A DNA stretch of 34,268 bases, from positions 1 through 34,268 of the forward strand of contig CANHDY010000006.1 in the NCBI GenBank assembly GCA_947459535.1. Direction: 5' to 3'. The stretch's first letter is position 1. Each line of letters opens with the position of its first letter. This stretch comes from Rickettsiales bacterium. GTDB lineage: Bacteria > Pseudomonadota > Alphaproteobacteria > Rickettsiales > SXRF01. The notes below the pieces were generated by a model. The model ran no database searches. It was not told the origin of the DNA and saw only the letters and a program-made list of their open reading frames with translations. The position numbers and the translations under genes were made by a program. Positions 21,437 to 29,729 of this stretch are shown piece after piece.

Positions 21437-23107
21437 TTAGTTGGAATGGATTTTGGTGAGTGTGGCACCGGGGAACTGCTCGAGCACACTGGCAACAAGC
21501 GGATGTGCGGCAGCTTCGCTGATGGCATGCTGTTTCTTTGCTTCATGCTGCTGGGCAAGGCTTGGCTGACCCGGCTCGCTGGATGAGGTGAATTTCCATG
21601 GCTGCCCCGTCCAGCGCGACACCAGCTCGGCCACACGCGGCAGAAAATCACGCGCGAATGACCCCGCCAGATGCACTTCCACCTGCCCGGGAGCGAATGA
21701 CACCAGCTGTGTCTCATGAAACAGCTGGGTGTGCAGTAATGGCTCACGGTTTTTTTCAAACAGCTGAACCAGCTCGGCATAATTCTGCGGCTGCGGCTGC
21801 GTGTTAGTCACCAGCTCCAGACTTGGCCGCACACCCCCTTCTCCCTCTGGGAGAGGGTCGGGGTGAGGGCTGGCGTTTGCTCTTACTGAATTTGAATGAC
21901 CCTCGCTCAACCCTTTCCCAGAGGCAGAGGGCTTTTCTCCATCCTGTCGGGAGGAAGTGTTCTTTGTTAGCTCACCGAGAGTAGGAAGTTCCGCGGCATA
22001 GGCGATACGCACCAGAAGCATTTCCAGCGCCGAAAGCGGCAGCGGCGCCATGCGCACTTCGCTGAGGCCTTTGAGCAACATCTGCCACAGGCGTGTGATG
22101 ACCGCCATACTCGCCTGATCAGCAAGCTGCTTGGCATGGGCGCGCTCCTGCTCACTAAGCGATGGGTCGGACAGCGCCGCCGGCGCCACTTTAACACGGG
22201 TGATGAGATGCACCGCCTCCAGCGCGTTCTGCACCATCAATAGCGGATCCGCACCGGCCTCATACTGGCTGCGAAGCTGGGTGAGTGCTTGCGGCACATC
22301 GCCGCGAAGCAGTGTATCCAGCAGCACGAAGGTGGCGGTGTTATCAGCGGCGCCCAGCATCTGCCGCACCATGGCAGCGCTGATACTGGCCTGCGCGCCA
22401 TCCTCGCTGGCGCGGGCAATCGCCTGATCCAGCAGCGAGAGCGAATCACGCACCGAGCCTTCCGCCGCCAGCGCCATCAGCGACAGCGCTTCCGGATCGG
22501 CAGCCACCTGTTCCTTTTCACAGATGCGCGCCAGATGCGCCGAGAGCATCTGACTTTCCACGCGCTTTAAATCAAAGCGTTGGCAGCGCGATAAAATCGT
22601 CACTGGGATTTTGCGCGACTCAGTGGTCGCGAATATAAATTTCACATGCGGCGGCGGCTCTTCAAGCGTTTTCAGCAGCGCGTTAAAGGCGCTGGTCGAT
22701 AGCATGTGCACTTCGTCGATGATGTAGATTTTATAGCGGGCACTGCTTGGCAGATAGCGCACGCCGTCAATCAGCTCGCGAATATCGCCCACACCGGTGT
22801 GGCTCGCGGCATCCATCTCCAGCACATCGACATGACGATCTTCGCCGATCATCTGGCAGTGGCTGCAAACACCGCAAGGCGAAATGGTGGCACCGCCCTG
22901 CCCGTCTTCACCGATGCAGTTAAGCGCGCGGGCGATGATACGGGCGGTGGTAGTTTTGCCGACACCACGAATGCCGGTGAGCAGAAAAGCATGCGCGATG
23001 CGGCCGGTTTTAATCGCGTTCGACAGCGTGCGCACCAACACATCCTGACCAATCAGGTCATCAAAGCTGGTGGGGCGATATTTGCGGGCGAGAACGCGGT
23101 ATTCCAT
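21437..23107 (-). CDS. dnaX: DNA polymerase III subunits gamma/tau, with an in-frame palindromic insert
   Basis: The 556-residue clamp-loader ATPase begins MEYRVLARKYRPTSFDDLIG. Seen in order are Walker A GIRGVGKTTTARI (about 45), a four-Cys zinc module ending SPCGVCSHCQ, Walker B IIDEVHMLS, sensor 1 FIFATTESRKIP, domain III to about residue 370, and the C-terminal tau part. Residues about 390-426 (from KPSASGKGLSEGHSNS to SPHPDPLPEGEGG) are encoded by a doublet of palindromes at 21831-21941. The peptide SPHPDPLPEGEG is a well known translation product of a widespread repeat. The insert lies in the flexible linker before the tau domain. No Shine-Dalgarno is visible: a 9-bp-unit element reaches to within three bases of the ATG. 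Confidence 0.95.
   Translation of the reverse strand: MEYRVLARKYRPTSFDDLIGQDVLVRTLSNAIKTGRIAHAFLLTGIRGVGKTTTARIIARALNCIGEDGQGGATISPCGVCSHCQMIGEDRHVDVLEMDAASHTGVGDIRELIDGVRYLPSSARYKIYIIDEVHMLSTSAFNALLKTLEEPPPHVKFIFATTESRKIPVTILSRCQRFDLKRVESQMLSAHLARICEKEQVAADPEALSLMALAAEGSVRDSLSLLDQAIARASEDGAQASISAAMVRQMLGAADNTATFVLLDTLLRGDVPQALTQLRSQYEAGADPLLMVQNALEAVHLITRVKVAPAALSDPSLSEQERAHAKQLADQASMAVITRLWQMLLKGLSEVRMAPLPLSALEMLLVRIAYAAELPTLGELTKNTSSRQDGEKPSASGKGLSEGHSNSVRANASPHPDPLPEGEGGVRPSLELVTNTQPQPQNYAELVQLFEKNREPLLHTQLFHETQLVSFAPGQVEVHLAGSFARDFLPRVAELVSRWTGQPWKFTSSSEPGQPSLAQQHEAKKQHAISEAAAHPLVASVLEQFPGATLTKIHSN
21831..21941. repeat. Doublet of CCCTC/GAGGG palindromes in frame in dnaX
   Basis: The left part has CCCCCTTCTCCCTCTGGGAG followed by AGGGTCGGGGTGAGGG; the right part (21899-21941) has CCCTC...CCCTTTCCCAGAGGC and AGAGGG. 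The two are partly inverted to each other and together encode about 37 residues of the DnaX linker. Confidence 0.72.
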
Positions 23108-23110
23108 GAG

Positions 23111-23196
23111 GTTTCGTAGGTTTCAAAGGTTTCGAAGGTTTCGTAGGTTTGCCTAGTAACCTGCGCAACCTGCGCAACTTACGCAACCTCTGAAAC
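23111..23196. repeat. Palindromic element of four plus four 9-bp units (copy 3)
   Basis: Left units are GTTTCGTAG, GTTTCAAAG, GTTTCGAAG, GTTTCGTAG (23111-23146). The spacer is GTTTGCCTAGTAAC (14 bases). Right units are CTGCGCAAC, CTGCGCAAC, TTACGCAAC, CTCTGAAAC (23161-23196). The total is 86 bp, identical in layout to copy 1. It fills the space between the SRP RNA and dnaX and forms the dnaX 5' leader. Confidence 0.85.
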
Positions 23197-23203
23197 CTTT
23201 TTA

Positions 23204-23295
23204 GTGACTGGTGGTGACCCGCAGAGCATCCTGGAACGGCTGCTTCCTTTCGGACCTGACCGGGTTAGCAGGCGACTGCGCCCACCACCAGCCTC
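23204..23295 (-). ncRNA. ffs: Small signal recognition particle RNA (4.5S)
   Basis: The minus strand contains GGTCAGGTCCGAAAGGAAGC, the SRP domain IV with GNAR-type tetraloop and the conserved asymmetric loop, and the ends GCTGGTGGTG and CACCACCAGT close the long hairpin. The RNA binds Ffh for co-translational targeting. Length about 92 fits the short bacterial form. A promoter with TTGCAC and CATAAT lies immediately upstream (23301-23329). The next gene is dnaX, the usual alphaproteobacterial order. Confidence 0.93.
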
Positions 23296-23300
23296 TTGGG

Positions 23301-23329
23301 ATTATGGGTTAAGACACCAAGGGGTGCAA
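23301..23329 (-). promoter_or_regulatory. Sigma-70 type promoter of ffs
   Basis: On the minus strand TTGCAC (23324-23329) and CATAAT (23301-23306) are 17 bases apart. Seven bases after the -10 box the predicted SRP RNA begins, so position and product agree. Confidence 0.7.
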
Positions 23330-23332
23330 GTG

Positions 23333-23950
23333 CTAAAATAGCCACTGTGCAAAGCTATGCACCAGCAGCCACGCCTGATGGATGATTTCAATCATCAGCC
23401 CGGCGGTCAGTGAAATCATCGCAACGGCGGCGATTACCAGCAGCCCATCGCGCTCTAAAATAGCCAGCGCAATGATGGTAATGGCCATGCTTGGCAGAAA
23501 ATTTCCGCCGGGAATGGGCATGGCCAGCACACCGGCGAGCAGCAGCATGGTCAGCGCCAGCAGGCGCTTGCACAGGCCGCCTGTTAAAAAAATCAAGCGC
23601 GGCTTGAGATAAACTTCAAGTTTTTTCATTGGCGCCACCGAGCGCATCAGCGAACCATGAATCACACGCGGCGAGACAGACTTGGTGCGAATGCTCTCCG
23701 GCAGCCAGATGCCATATTTTCCCAGCATTATCTGGATGCAGATAAACATGATCGGTACTGCCATCAGCGTAGAAAAACCCGGGATAATGCCCGCCACCAC
23801 CGAGCTGATGGCCAGCACTAAAATGGCAAGCGCGAGGCCGCGATGCCCCATTTTCTTGAGCAGTTCATCGATGGTCATGGTGCCATCGCGGTCAAAGTCA
23901 GCAACAATTTCAGCGATGATATCGCTGGTTTTCGAGGCGGTCTGTTTCAT
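23333..23950 (-). CDS. ExoD family membrane protein
   Basis: The 205-residue product starts MKQTASKTSDIIAEIVADFD and has the ExoD pattern: a soluble N-terminus with TMTIDELLKKMGHRGLALAI, helices with SSVVAGIIPGFSTLMAVPIM, the LPESIRTKSVSP loop, and C-terminal helices with MPIPGGNFLPSMAITIIALA and LERDGLLVI. ExoD was named for a role in exopolysaccharide synthesis and alkaline tolerance in rhizobia; the molecular function is unknown. The ATG at 23948-23950 has AGGA at the right distance, whereas an upstream in-frame start at 24007 would add 19 unlikely residues. No exopolysaccharide cluster is next to it. Confidence 0.86.
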   Translation of the reverse strand: MKQTASKTSDIIAEIVADFDRDGTMTIDELLKKMGHRGLALAILVLAISSVVAGIIPGFSTLMAVPIMFICIQIMLGKYGIWLPESIRTKSVSPRVIHGSLMRSVAPMKKLEVYLKPRLIFLTGGLCKRLLALTMLLLAGVLAMPIPGGNFLPSMAITIIALAILERDGLLVIAAVAMISLTAGLMIEIIHQAWLLVHSFAQWLF

Positions 23951-24155
23951 GAATCCTGCAATTGGAATAACTGAGCGCAAGACTATGCCAGATAAAATTA
24001 AACACAAGCTTAATCACCCGCCACTTCCTGCAGCACGCATTGTAATGCAGCATATTAGTTAGCATGTTCACACATGCCAGCTGGGGGCAATATCAGCCTT
24101 TGACTCTGCGATGCAAAGGATTTAAAACGGCTGTGGTTCAACTCAAACGGTGGCA

Positions 24156-26543
24156 ATGCCCATGCCAAAACCGCGCGCGCGCACTCCTGTCAGTCCTGCC
24201 CTTCGCCTCGGGGGTCTTATCGTTGGCTTGTGGGCGATGTTCGCCGCACTTAGTTTGTTTGGCTATCACCCTGCGGATCCCTCGCTGAACCGTTCCAGCG
24301 AAGCACCGGTGATGAACTGGGCGGGTTATGCCGGCGCCATCACTGCCGACCTGATGCTGCAAATCACCGGATTAGCCAGCCTGCTGCTGGTCTTTGTGCC
24401 GCTGGCATGGGCGGCAAAACTCGCCGTAGGTGAACGCATCAGCTATTTGTGGATGCGCGCTTGCCTGCTACCTTTATCGCTGGTGCTATCGGCGGCGTTG
24501 TTATCGAGCCTTGAGCCTCCACTTTCCTGGCCGATTGCCAGTGGTCTGGGCGGTGCGATTGGTGGCCTCGCACAGGATCATTTTGCCGGGCTGTTCAAGC
24601 ACGCAAGCTTTATCGCCGCGCTGCTGGTAACTACCATCAGCATCTTACTGCTTACTTTTGGCCTGAGCGCCAGCGATTGGCTGGCAATGACACAGCGCAT
24701 GAAGGCCATGGCGCTGCTGATCAGTGGGCTGGTATTTGCGCTGCTGGCGCGCCGCCGCCGCGATGAAGATGATGACGACGCCTATGATGATGACGCTCCC
24801 GAACGGCTGAGCCTGCGCGAACGCTTTGCCCAGTGGCGCGAACGTCGTCGTAGCAACGACGACGATGAAGAAGATGAGGATGAAGACGATACGGCGCTAG
24901 CGCGTGATGCGGCCGTTGAAGAAGATGAGAAAGACGCATCTCTGCCGCCGAGCCGCTCGCGTGATGTGAAAGTCGCGCGCGTCGCTAAAAAATCGCGTGA
25001 GGATGAAAAGAAATCCGCACCGCGCATTCAAGCCGCGCTGGCGCTGCCGCAAGGGGAATATGAGCTGCCATCTCTTAAACTTCTGGCTTCGGCGCCACGT
25101 GCGAGAAAAAGCGCCATGTCTGAATCCGCCCTCACGCAGAACGCCAAGCTGCTCGAAGGCGTGCTTCAGGAATTTGGCGTCCATGGCGAGATTGCAGAAA
25201 TCCGCCCGGGTCCGGTAGTAACGCTTTATGAGCTGGAGCCAGCGCCGGGCACCAAATCTTCCCGCGTGATTGGTTTATCGGATGATATTGCCCGCTCGAT
25301 GAGTGCAGTGTCCGCACGTATTGCGGTGATTCCCGGACGCAATGCGATTGGTATTGAACTGCCCAACTCAAACCGTGAGACAGTTTATTTCCGTGATATG
25401 CTGGAAAACGAAGCGTTTGAAGCCACCGATGGTAAGCTGCCGCTGGCGCTAGGCAAGGATATTGGCGGCGCGCCAATTATTGTGGATCTGGCGCGCATGC
25501 CACATTTGCTGGTCGCGGGCACCACCGGCTCGGGTAAATCGGTGGCGATTAACACGATGATCATGTCGCTGGTGTACCGCCTGACACCGAATGAATGCAA
25601 ATTCATCATGATTGATCCGAAAATGCTTGAGCTTTCGGTGTATGACGGCATCCCCCACTTGCTGACGCCGGTCGTCACCGAGCCCGGCAAAGCCGTGGTG
25701 GCGCTGAAATGGACCGTTAAGGAAATGGAAAATCGCTACCGGCTGATGAGCAACCTTGGTGTGCGAAATGTCGATGGCTACAATAAAAAAATCCGTGAAG
25801 CCAAAGCCAAAGGCCACACCCTGACCAGAACAGTGCAGACCGGCTTTGACACAGATACTGGCGAAGCTATTTTCGAAGAAGTGCCACTGGAGATGAGCGA
25901 CCTGCCATTCATCGTGGTGGTGGTTGACGAGATGGCGGATCTGATGATTGTCGCGGGCAAGGAAATTGAAGGATCCATCCAGCGTCTGGCGCAGATGGCG
26001 CGTGCCGCTGGTATCCATATCATCATGGCCACCCAGCGCCCATCGGTGGACGTGATCACCGGTGTTATCAAAGCCAACTTCCCCACGCGCATTTCGTTTC
26101 AGGTGACCAGCCGTATTGATAGCCGCACCATTCTTGGCGAGCAGGGCGCGGAGCAGCTGCTGGGGCAAGGCGATATGCTTTATATGGCAGGCGGCGGCCG
26201 CATCACCCGTATCCATGGCCCATTCGTTTCCGACAAAGAAGTTGAAGAGGTGGTGGCGCATCTCAAGGCACAAGGCACACCGACCTATATCGAAGACGTC
26301 ACACGCGATGAAGAAGCGGAAATGGACATGGGCGATACCGGTGAAAAAGATGAGCTGTATGATCAGGCGGTGAAGGTTGTCATGCGCGATGGTAAGGCAT
26401 CCACCAGCTACATCCAGCGCTGCCTGAAAGTGGGCTATAACCGCGCCGCCACCATCATCGAGCAAATGGAACGTGAAGGCATCATTGGCCCGATGAATCA
26501 TGTCGGCAAGCGCGAAGTACTGGTGCGCGACGATGCCGCGTAA
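24156..26543 (+). CDS. ftsK: DNA translocase FtsK
   Basis: The product (795 residues from this ATG) has an N-terminal domain with about four to five membrane helices (residues 15-195), a short very acidic/basic linker rich in D, E and R (about 197-285), then the motor: alpha domain near [20 protein letters not shown], Walker A GTTGSGKS (about 455-462), Walker [16 protein letters not shown], and [20 protein letters not shown]. The C-terminal gamma winged helix ([20 protein letters not shown] onward) reads KOPS-type sequences. FtsK sits at the division septum and moves chromosome ends for dif recombination. The linker is shorter than in E. coli. GTG at 24150 or ATG at 24162 are alternative starts; no strong ribosome site distinguishes them. 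Confidence 0.95.
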   Translation: MPMPKPRARTPVSPALRLGGLIVGLWAMFAALSLFGYHPADPSLNRSSEAPVMNWAGYAGAITADLMLQITGLASLLLVFVPLAWAAKLAVGERISYLWMRACLLPLSLVLSAALLSSLEPPLSWPIASGLGGAIGGLAQDHFAGLFKHASFIAALLVTTISILLLTFGLSASDWLAMTQRMKAMALLISGLVFALLARRRRDEDDDDAYDDDAPERLSLRERFAQWRERRRSNDDDEEDEDEDDTALARDAAVEEDEKDASLPPSRSRDVKVARVAKKSREDEKKSAPRIQAALALPQGEYELPSLKLLASAPRARKSAMSESALTQNAKLLEGVLQEFGVHGEIAEIRPGPVVTLYELEPAPGTKSSRVIGLSDDIARSMSAVSARIAVIPGRNAIGIELPNSNRETVYFRDMLENEAFEATDGKLPLALGKDIGGAPIIVDLARMPHLLVAGTTGSGKSVAINTMIMSLVYRLTPNECKFIMIDPKMLELSVYDGIPHLLTPVVTEPGKAVVALKWTVKEMENRYRLMSNLGVRNVDGYNKKIREAKAKGHTLTRTVQTGFDTDTGEAIFEEVPLEMSDLPFIVVVVDEMADLMIVAGKEIEGSIQRLAQMARAAGIHIIMATQRPSVDVITGVIKANFPTRISFQVTSRIDSRTILGEQGAEQLLGQGDMLYMAGGGRITRIHGPFVSDKEVEEVVAHLKAQGTPTYIEDVTRDEEAEMDMGDTGEKDELYDQAVKVVMRDGKASTSYIQRCLKVGYNRAATIIEQMEREGIIGPMNHVGKREVLVRDDAA

Positions 26544-26548
26544 GTATC

Positions 26549-26649
26549 ATGAGCGATGAACGATGAAATATAGAACGGGGAATCATTGGGCATGGATGAA
26601 GGCGGTGGTGGTAATCACAATCATTCATCTTTCATCGCTTTTTGCTCAT
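26549..26649. repeat. Four plus four 7-bp unit element at the start of lolA
   Basis: Left units are ATGAGCG, ATGAACG, ATGAAAT, ATAGAAC (26549-26576). After a 45-base spacer come CATTCAT, CTTTCAT, CGCTTTT, TGCTCAT (26622-26649), the reverse complement type; the outermost units ATGAGC/GCTCAT match. The unit differs from GTCATCC but the four-unit, seven-base, inverted design is the same. It overlaps the lolA start codon and signal peptide. Confidence 0.6.
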
Positions 26650-27267
26650 CCGGCTTTTGCTGAAACGAAGCCAATCATTTTCATCCCACAGCAGCAACTT
26701 GCCACGCATCAGCGAACCATTGACCGCGTGTCGCATTATTTGAGTGGGCTTTCAACGATCGTGGCGGATTTCACGCAGGTTGCGCCGGACGGCTCACTTT
26801 CCAGCGGCAAATTTTATTTAAGCCGCCCCGGGCGCATGCGCTGGCAATACAACCCGCCAACGCCGATCCTGATGATCGCAAATGGCAAGGAGTTCGTCTA
26901 TTACGACTATGAACTTCAGCAGGTCAGCTACATTCCGCTGGATTCAGCGCTGGTAGGCTTTCTGGCGCAGGAAACCATCCGTTTTGATGGCAAGGTGGGC
27001 ATCACCCTGTTTGAGGAACAGGACGGGGTGATACGCATCGGGCTTGCGCAGCGCGACAAACCCAGCGAAGGCGCGCTGATGCTGGAATTTTCCGATAAAC
27101 CGCTGCTCATCCGAAACCTCAAAGTCACGGATGCCACCGGCCAGCAGACAAGCGTGGCGTTGTCGGATGCTAAATTTGGCGTGGCGCTGGAGAAGGAGCT
27201 GTTTGTTTTCCGCGATCCGCGCCAGAATCCGCGCGCGCCGAAGAACCGCACCTTGATGAATCAATAG
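26563..27267 (+). CDS. lolA: LolA-like outer-membrane lipoprotein carrier protein
   Basis: The 234-residue protein has an N-terminal signal peptide ending near HPAFAETK and the LolA fold: LSGLSTIVADFTQVAPDGSL, SGKFYLSRPGRMRWQYNPPT, ILMIANGKEFVYYDYELQQV, then ALVGFLAQE and a beta-rich half. LolA ferries lipoproteins through the periplasm from LolCDE to the outer membrane. It follows ftsK as in many proteobacteria. The start is uncertain: ATG at 26563 lies within a 7-bp-unit repeat and yields a long 33-residue leader, and ATG at 26596 would give a compact MKAVVVITIIHLSSLFAHPA leader. Part of the hydrophobic core and the cleavage region (IIHLSSLFAHP) is encoded by the right arm of the element. 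Confidence 0.9.
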   Translation: MKYRTGNHWAWMKAVVVITIIHLSSLFAHPAFAETKPIIFIPQQQLATHQRTIDRVSHYLSGLSTIVADFTQVAPDGSLSSGKFYLSRPGRMRWQYNPPTPILMIANGKEFVYYDYELQQVSYIPLDSALVGFLAQETIRFDGKVGITLFEEQDGVIRIGLAQRDKPSEGALMLEFSDKPLLIRNLKVTDATGQQTSVALSDAKFGVALEKELFVFRDPRQNPRAPKNRTLMNQ

Positions 27268-27387
27268 CTTTGAATAAACACGCGATTTTCCGCAGCAGTA
27301 GAGTTTATCAAATTGTCATTGAAACTTCACAATACATTCCTACATGCCATGCTATAAATAATGGGTAACCCACTGGAGCATGTGCCT

Positions 27388-27594
27388 ATGTCGACTGCCA
27401 ACGAGTTTGATGACGCTTCCTATGTGATGCTCGATGCCAACCCGGTGGCGTATGTCCGGCCGGTGATCACAGAACAGGGTAAAACCTACGGCGTTTTCAG
27501 CTCAGATGGCCAGCAGCTTGCACTTTTTTCCACGCAGGAAGCGGCGTATTTCGCCGCCAAGCAGCATGATCTGGATCCGGTGCTGATTCATTAG
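27388..27594 (+). CDS. DUF1150 family protein
   Basis: The 68-residue product has the alphaproteobacterial DUF1150 pattern: DANPVAYVRPVITEQGKTYG, then VFSSDGQQLALFSTQEAAYF, ending DLDPVLIH. In many relatives the gene follows a small heat-shock protein gene; none is present here. Function is unknown. The ATG at 27388 is preferred to the ATG at 27361 because a TATAAA (27353-27358) eight bases before 27361 looks like a -10 box, which would place transcription start after 27361, and GGAG lies upstream of 27388. Confidence 0.75.
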   Translation: MSTANEFDDASYVMLDANPVAYVRPVITEQGKTYGVFSSDGQQLALFSTQEAAYFAAKQHDLDPVLIH

Positions 27595-27615
27595 AGTTTT
27601 TTTGATTGAAAGATT

Positions 27616-27671
27616 CCCCCTCATCCGCGAGCGGTATAGCCACTGCTTCCCTCTCGCTTCAAGGCAGAGGG
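27616..27671. repeat. Degenerate CCCTC/GAGGG palindrome after the DUF1150 gene
   Basis: CCCTCATCC near 27618 and the arms CCCTCT (27649-27654) and AGAGGG (27666-27671) resemble the dnaX-type palindromes. The convergent minus-strand gene ends inside it, so its last residues (SNPLP) are repeat-encoded. Confidence 0.4.
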
Positions 27672-28240
27672 TTAGACTGCGTCATGGAATGCAGCAAAAA
27701 TCCGATGGCTTTAAGCGTAAAGATGGCTGCCAGCAGCCACTTCCAGCGCGCCAGACGATGATAAGCATGCGGCAGCTTCACTAAAATTTTCTCGCGCATG
27801 TCTTTATCCGTTACTTCCTGAAGCGGCAGGTAAGGCGAAGTAATCGCCTGACGGTAGCTGCCAAAGGAAGCAAGCTTGTAATGCTTTGGATACCATGTCA
27901 CGGCGATGCTGTGTTCGTCTGCGCCGCCTTGCCCCACCTGATAGCGGTAATGGCTACAGATGCGACCGATGGCAACCTCGCCCAGCGCAGGCAGCGGCAC
28001 CACCACCACATCATCCAGCGCAAGTCCGGTAAATTGCGGCCAGATCCTGTCGATTTTCCGTTGGATGCTTTCCGGCGGCGCCTCCGGATCCAGCTGCTCG
28101 AGCAGCCGCCGGAAGTCGTTTTCATTCGCGAGGCTGGAGAGATCCGGCAGCCCATCAAACGGCAGTGTAAGCTCTGTACGCGACGTGATGGCGCTTTCTT
28201 CAGCGCGCGATAGTTTCTGCGTCAATATCCAGACGCTCAT
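27659..28240 (-). CDS. Unrecognised protein with Mrr-N/PUA-like motif and C-terminal membrane helix
   Basis: The 193-residue product contains [20 protein letters not shown] followed by [20 protein letters not shown] and [11 protein letters not shown]. This resembles the N-terminal module of some Mrr-type restriction proteins, in which a VxLPxxxxxxIAIGxIxGxYxY strand pair precedes a H-xxV-xW segment. No nuclease domain follows: the chain ends with a single membrane helix ([18 protein letters not shown]). The N-terminal part ([20 protein letters not shown]) is helical. Its ATG overlaps the queC stop (ATGA), so it is co-translated with the queuosine genes, with no obvious functional link. The resemblance is by eye only; it may be an unrelated small beta-barrel domain. 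Confidence 0.6.
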   Translation of the reverse strand: MSVWILTQKLSRAEESAITSRTELTLPFDGLPDLSSLANENDFRRLLEQLDPEAPPESIQRKIDRIWPQFTGLALDDVVVVPLPALGEVAIGRICSHYRYQVGQGGADEHSIAVTWYPKHYKLASFGSYRQAITSPYLPLQEVTDKDMREKILVKLPHAYHRLARWKWLLAAIFTLKAIGFLLHSMTQSNPLP

Positions 28241-28929
28241 GCCACGTACGGCACCGGATCCACAATGCCATTTTCTCGAAAGCCTTTCAGCCGCAGCTGG
28301 CAGGCATCGCAGTGGCCGCAGGCGCGTCCCATCTCGTCTGGGTCATAGCAGCTGGTCGAAAGCGCAAAGTTCACGCCCAGCTTCAGCCCCTGCTGAATGA
28401 TTTCAGTTTTGCTCATATCGATCAGCGGTGTGTGCAGCGTGATACGATGCGCGCCTTCCTGCCCGTAGGCGGTGGCGATATTGGCCATGGTTTCAAACGC
28501 TGCAATAAAGTCCGGCCTGCAATCCGGATAGCCGCTGTAATCCAGCGCATTAACGCCAATAAATAGATCATACGCCTTCAGCACCTCGGCCCATGCCAGC
28601 GCAAAGGAAAGAAAAATGGTGTTGCGCGCCGGCACATAGGTGCTGGGAATGCCGTGGCCAATGGCATCCAGCGGCCGGTCTTTCGGCACACTCATCGATT
28701 TCTGGGTGAGCGATGAGCCGCCAATGCCAGCCAGGTCGATGGTCATGATTTTGTGATCCGTCACGCCAAAATGGCGGGCGATTTTGCGTGCGGCCACCAG
28801 CTCGTGCTGATGGCGCTGGCCATAAGAAAACGAGAGCGCATGCACATCAAATCCATGCGATTTCGCAATGGCGAGCGCCACCATTGAATCCAGCCCGCCG
28901 GAAAGCAGCAATACGGCTTTGTTGGCCAT
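28237..28929 (-). CDS. queC: 7-cyano-7-deazaguanine synthase
   Basis: The 230-residue enzyme converts CDG to preQ0 in queuosine synthesis, using ATP and ammonia. It shows the PP-loop [30 protein letters not shown], the [20 protein letters not shown] stretch, and the zinc cysteines in [20 protein letters not shown]. The ATG at 28927-28929 lies one base after the queE stop; a TTG three codons upstream would overlap queE but is less likely. It is flanked by queE and the Mrr-N-like gene in one minus-strand operon. queD and queF are not in the window. Confidence 0.95.
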   Translation of the reverse strand: MANKAVLLLSGGLDSMVALAIAKSHGFDVHALSFSYGQRHQHELVAARKIARHFGVTDHKIMTIDLAGIGGSSLTQKSMSVPKDRPLDAIGHGIPSTYVPARNTIFLSFALAWAEVLKAYDLFIGVNALDYSGYPDCRPDFIAAFETMANIATAYGQEGAHRITLHTPLIDMSKTEIIQQGLKLGVNFALSTSCYDPDEMGRACGHCDACQLRLKGFRENGIVDPVPYVA

Positions 28930-28930
28930 G

Positions 28931-29596
28931 TCAGTCAATCCCCAGAATTTTATGCGTCTGTAGGGATAGCAGGTAGCCGTGCGTCATGGCAAGTGCCATT
29001 GCGCGCTTCTGGTTCGCGTGGTTTTTATTTTCGTCATATTCGTCCATGGGTTGGACATAGACAGGGATCTTCCATTCACGCTGCCCCACCTCCGCCACGT
29101 CGCGGTAGCCCGGACGGGATTCGGAGATGATAAATTTAAACGCGCGGATATAGGGGCGAAGATCGGCGCGGATGGGAAAATACCCCTGCCCGGTATTTTT
29201 TGGCGAGCAGATGATTTCTACTTCGGGTGGTAACGGCTGGAAAAGTGTGCCGTTACTTTCAATCTGCACTTTAAAGCCAGCTGCAATCAGCGCCGCACAT
29301 AGCGGCACGATATTCTGGCGCAGCGGCTCGCCGCCGGTGATCACGACCAGACGAATTTTAGCGTCCTGCGTCTTACTTTTGACCTCTTCCAAGATACTGC
29401 CAAGGGGTATATCACGGAAGCTCTCAAACTCCGTATCGCAGAAATCACACGCCAGATTGCAACCGCCGAGACGAATGAAGAGCGCTGGCCAGCCTGCATA
29501 AGGCCCTTCGCCCTGCAGCGTTGGGAAGATGGATTTCACCTCCAGTGACAGGCCATCATGCTGGCGCGGTTTGCGGATGGGGTTATTGCCAAACAT
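28931..29596 (-). CDS. queE: 7-carboxy-7-deazaguanine synthase (radical SAM)
   Basis: The 221-residue product carries [20 protein letters not shown] and the radical SAM cluster motif CNLACDFC (CxxxCxxC spacing), followed by [13 protein letters not shown] and [12 protein letters not shown]. QueE converts CPH4 to CDG using SAM and a 4Fe-4S cluster. The C-terminal [20 protein letters not shown] is typical of the alphaproteobacterial form. It is directly upstream of queC. A 33-codon reading frame with a good ribosome site precedes it (29606-29707), ending 10 bases before the queE start. I saw no preQ1 riboswitch sequence in the short leader. Confidence 0.94.
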   Translation of the reverse strand: MFGNNPIRKPRQHDGLSLEVKSIFPTLQGEGPYAGWPALFIRLGGCNLACDFCDTEFESFRDIPLGSILEEVKSKTQDAKIRLVVITGGEPLRQNIVPLCAALIAAGFKVQIESNGTLFQPLPPEVEIICSPKNTGQGYFPIRADLRPYIRAFKFIISESRPGYRDVAEVGQREWKIPVYVQPMDEYDENKNHANQKRAMALAMTHGYLLSLQTHKILGID

Positions 29597-29605
29597 CGGC
29601 GCGTA

Positions 29606-29707
29606 TCAACCCAGGTCGCACAGGGCGCGCCCACGGATCTCATGAACGTTGGTTAAGATCGCCAGCGGCAACAAATGACGCCGAGGATGACGATAGACAG
29701 GCACCAT
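29606..29707 (-). CDS. Possible 33-residue leader peptide upstream of queE
   Basis: The minus strand reads MVPVYRHPRRHLLPLAILTN followed by VHEIRGRALCDLG and a TGA, preceded by TAGGAGAAAATT, a good ribosome site seven bases before the ATG. The frame ends 10 bases before queE. It is basic and not recognised. It could be a short protein, a translation-coupled leader for queEC, or the remnant of a longer gene. Its start lies only 22 bases from the divergent metZ start. Confidence 0.4.
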   Translation of the reverse strand: MVPVYRHPRRHLLPLAILTNVHEIRGRALCDLG

Positions 29708-29729
29708 AATTTTCTCCTAAGATAGAGGC

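Noticed and set aside
20331-23196. Possible CRISPR-like arrays from repeated GTTNCGNAG units
   Set aside because: Units are 9 bp, directly adjacent, four per arm and followed by inverted copies. There are no unique spacers and no cas genes.
29597-29729. preQ1 riboswitch upstream of queE
   Set aside because: The leader is occupied by a short reading frame and lacks the preQ1 core with its A-rich tail.
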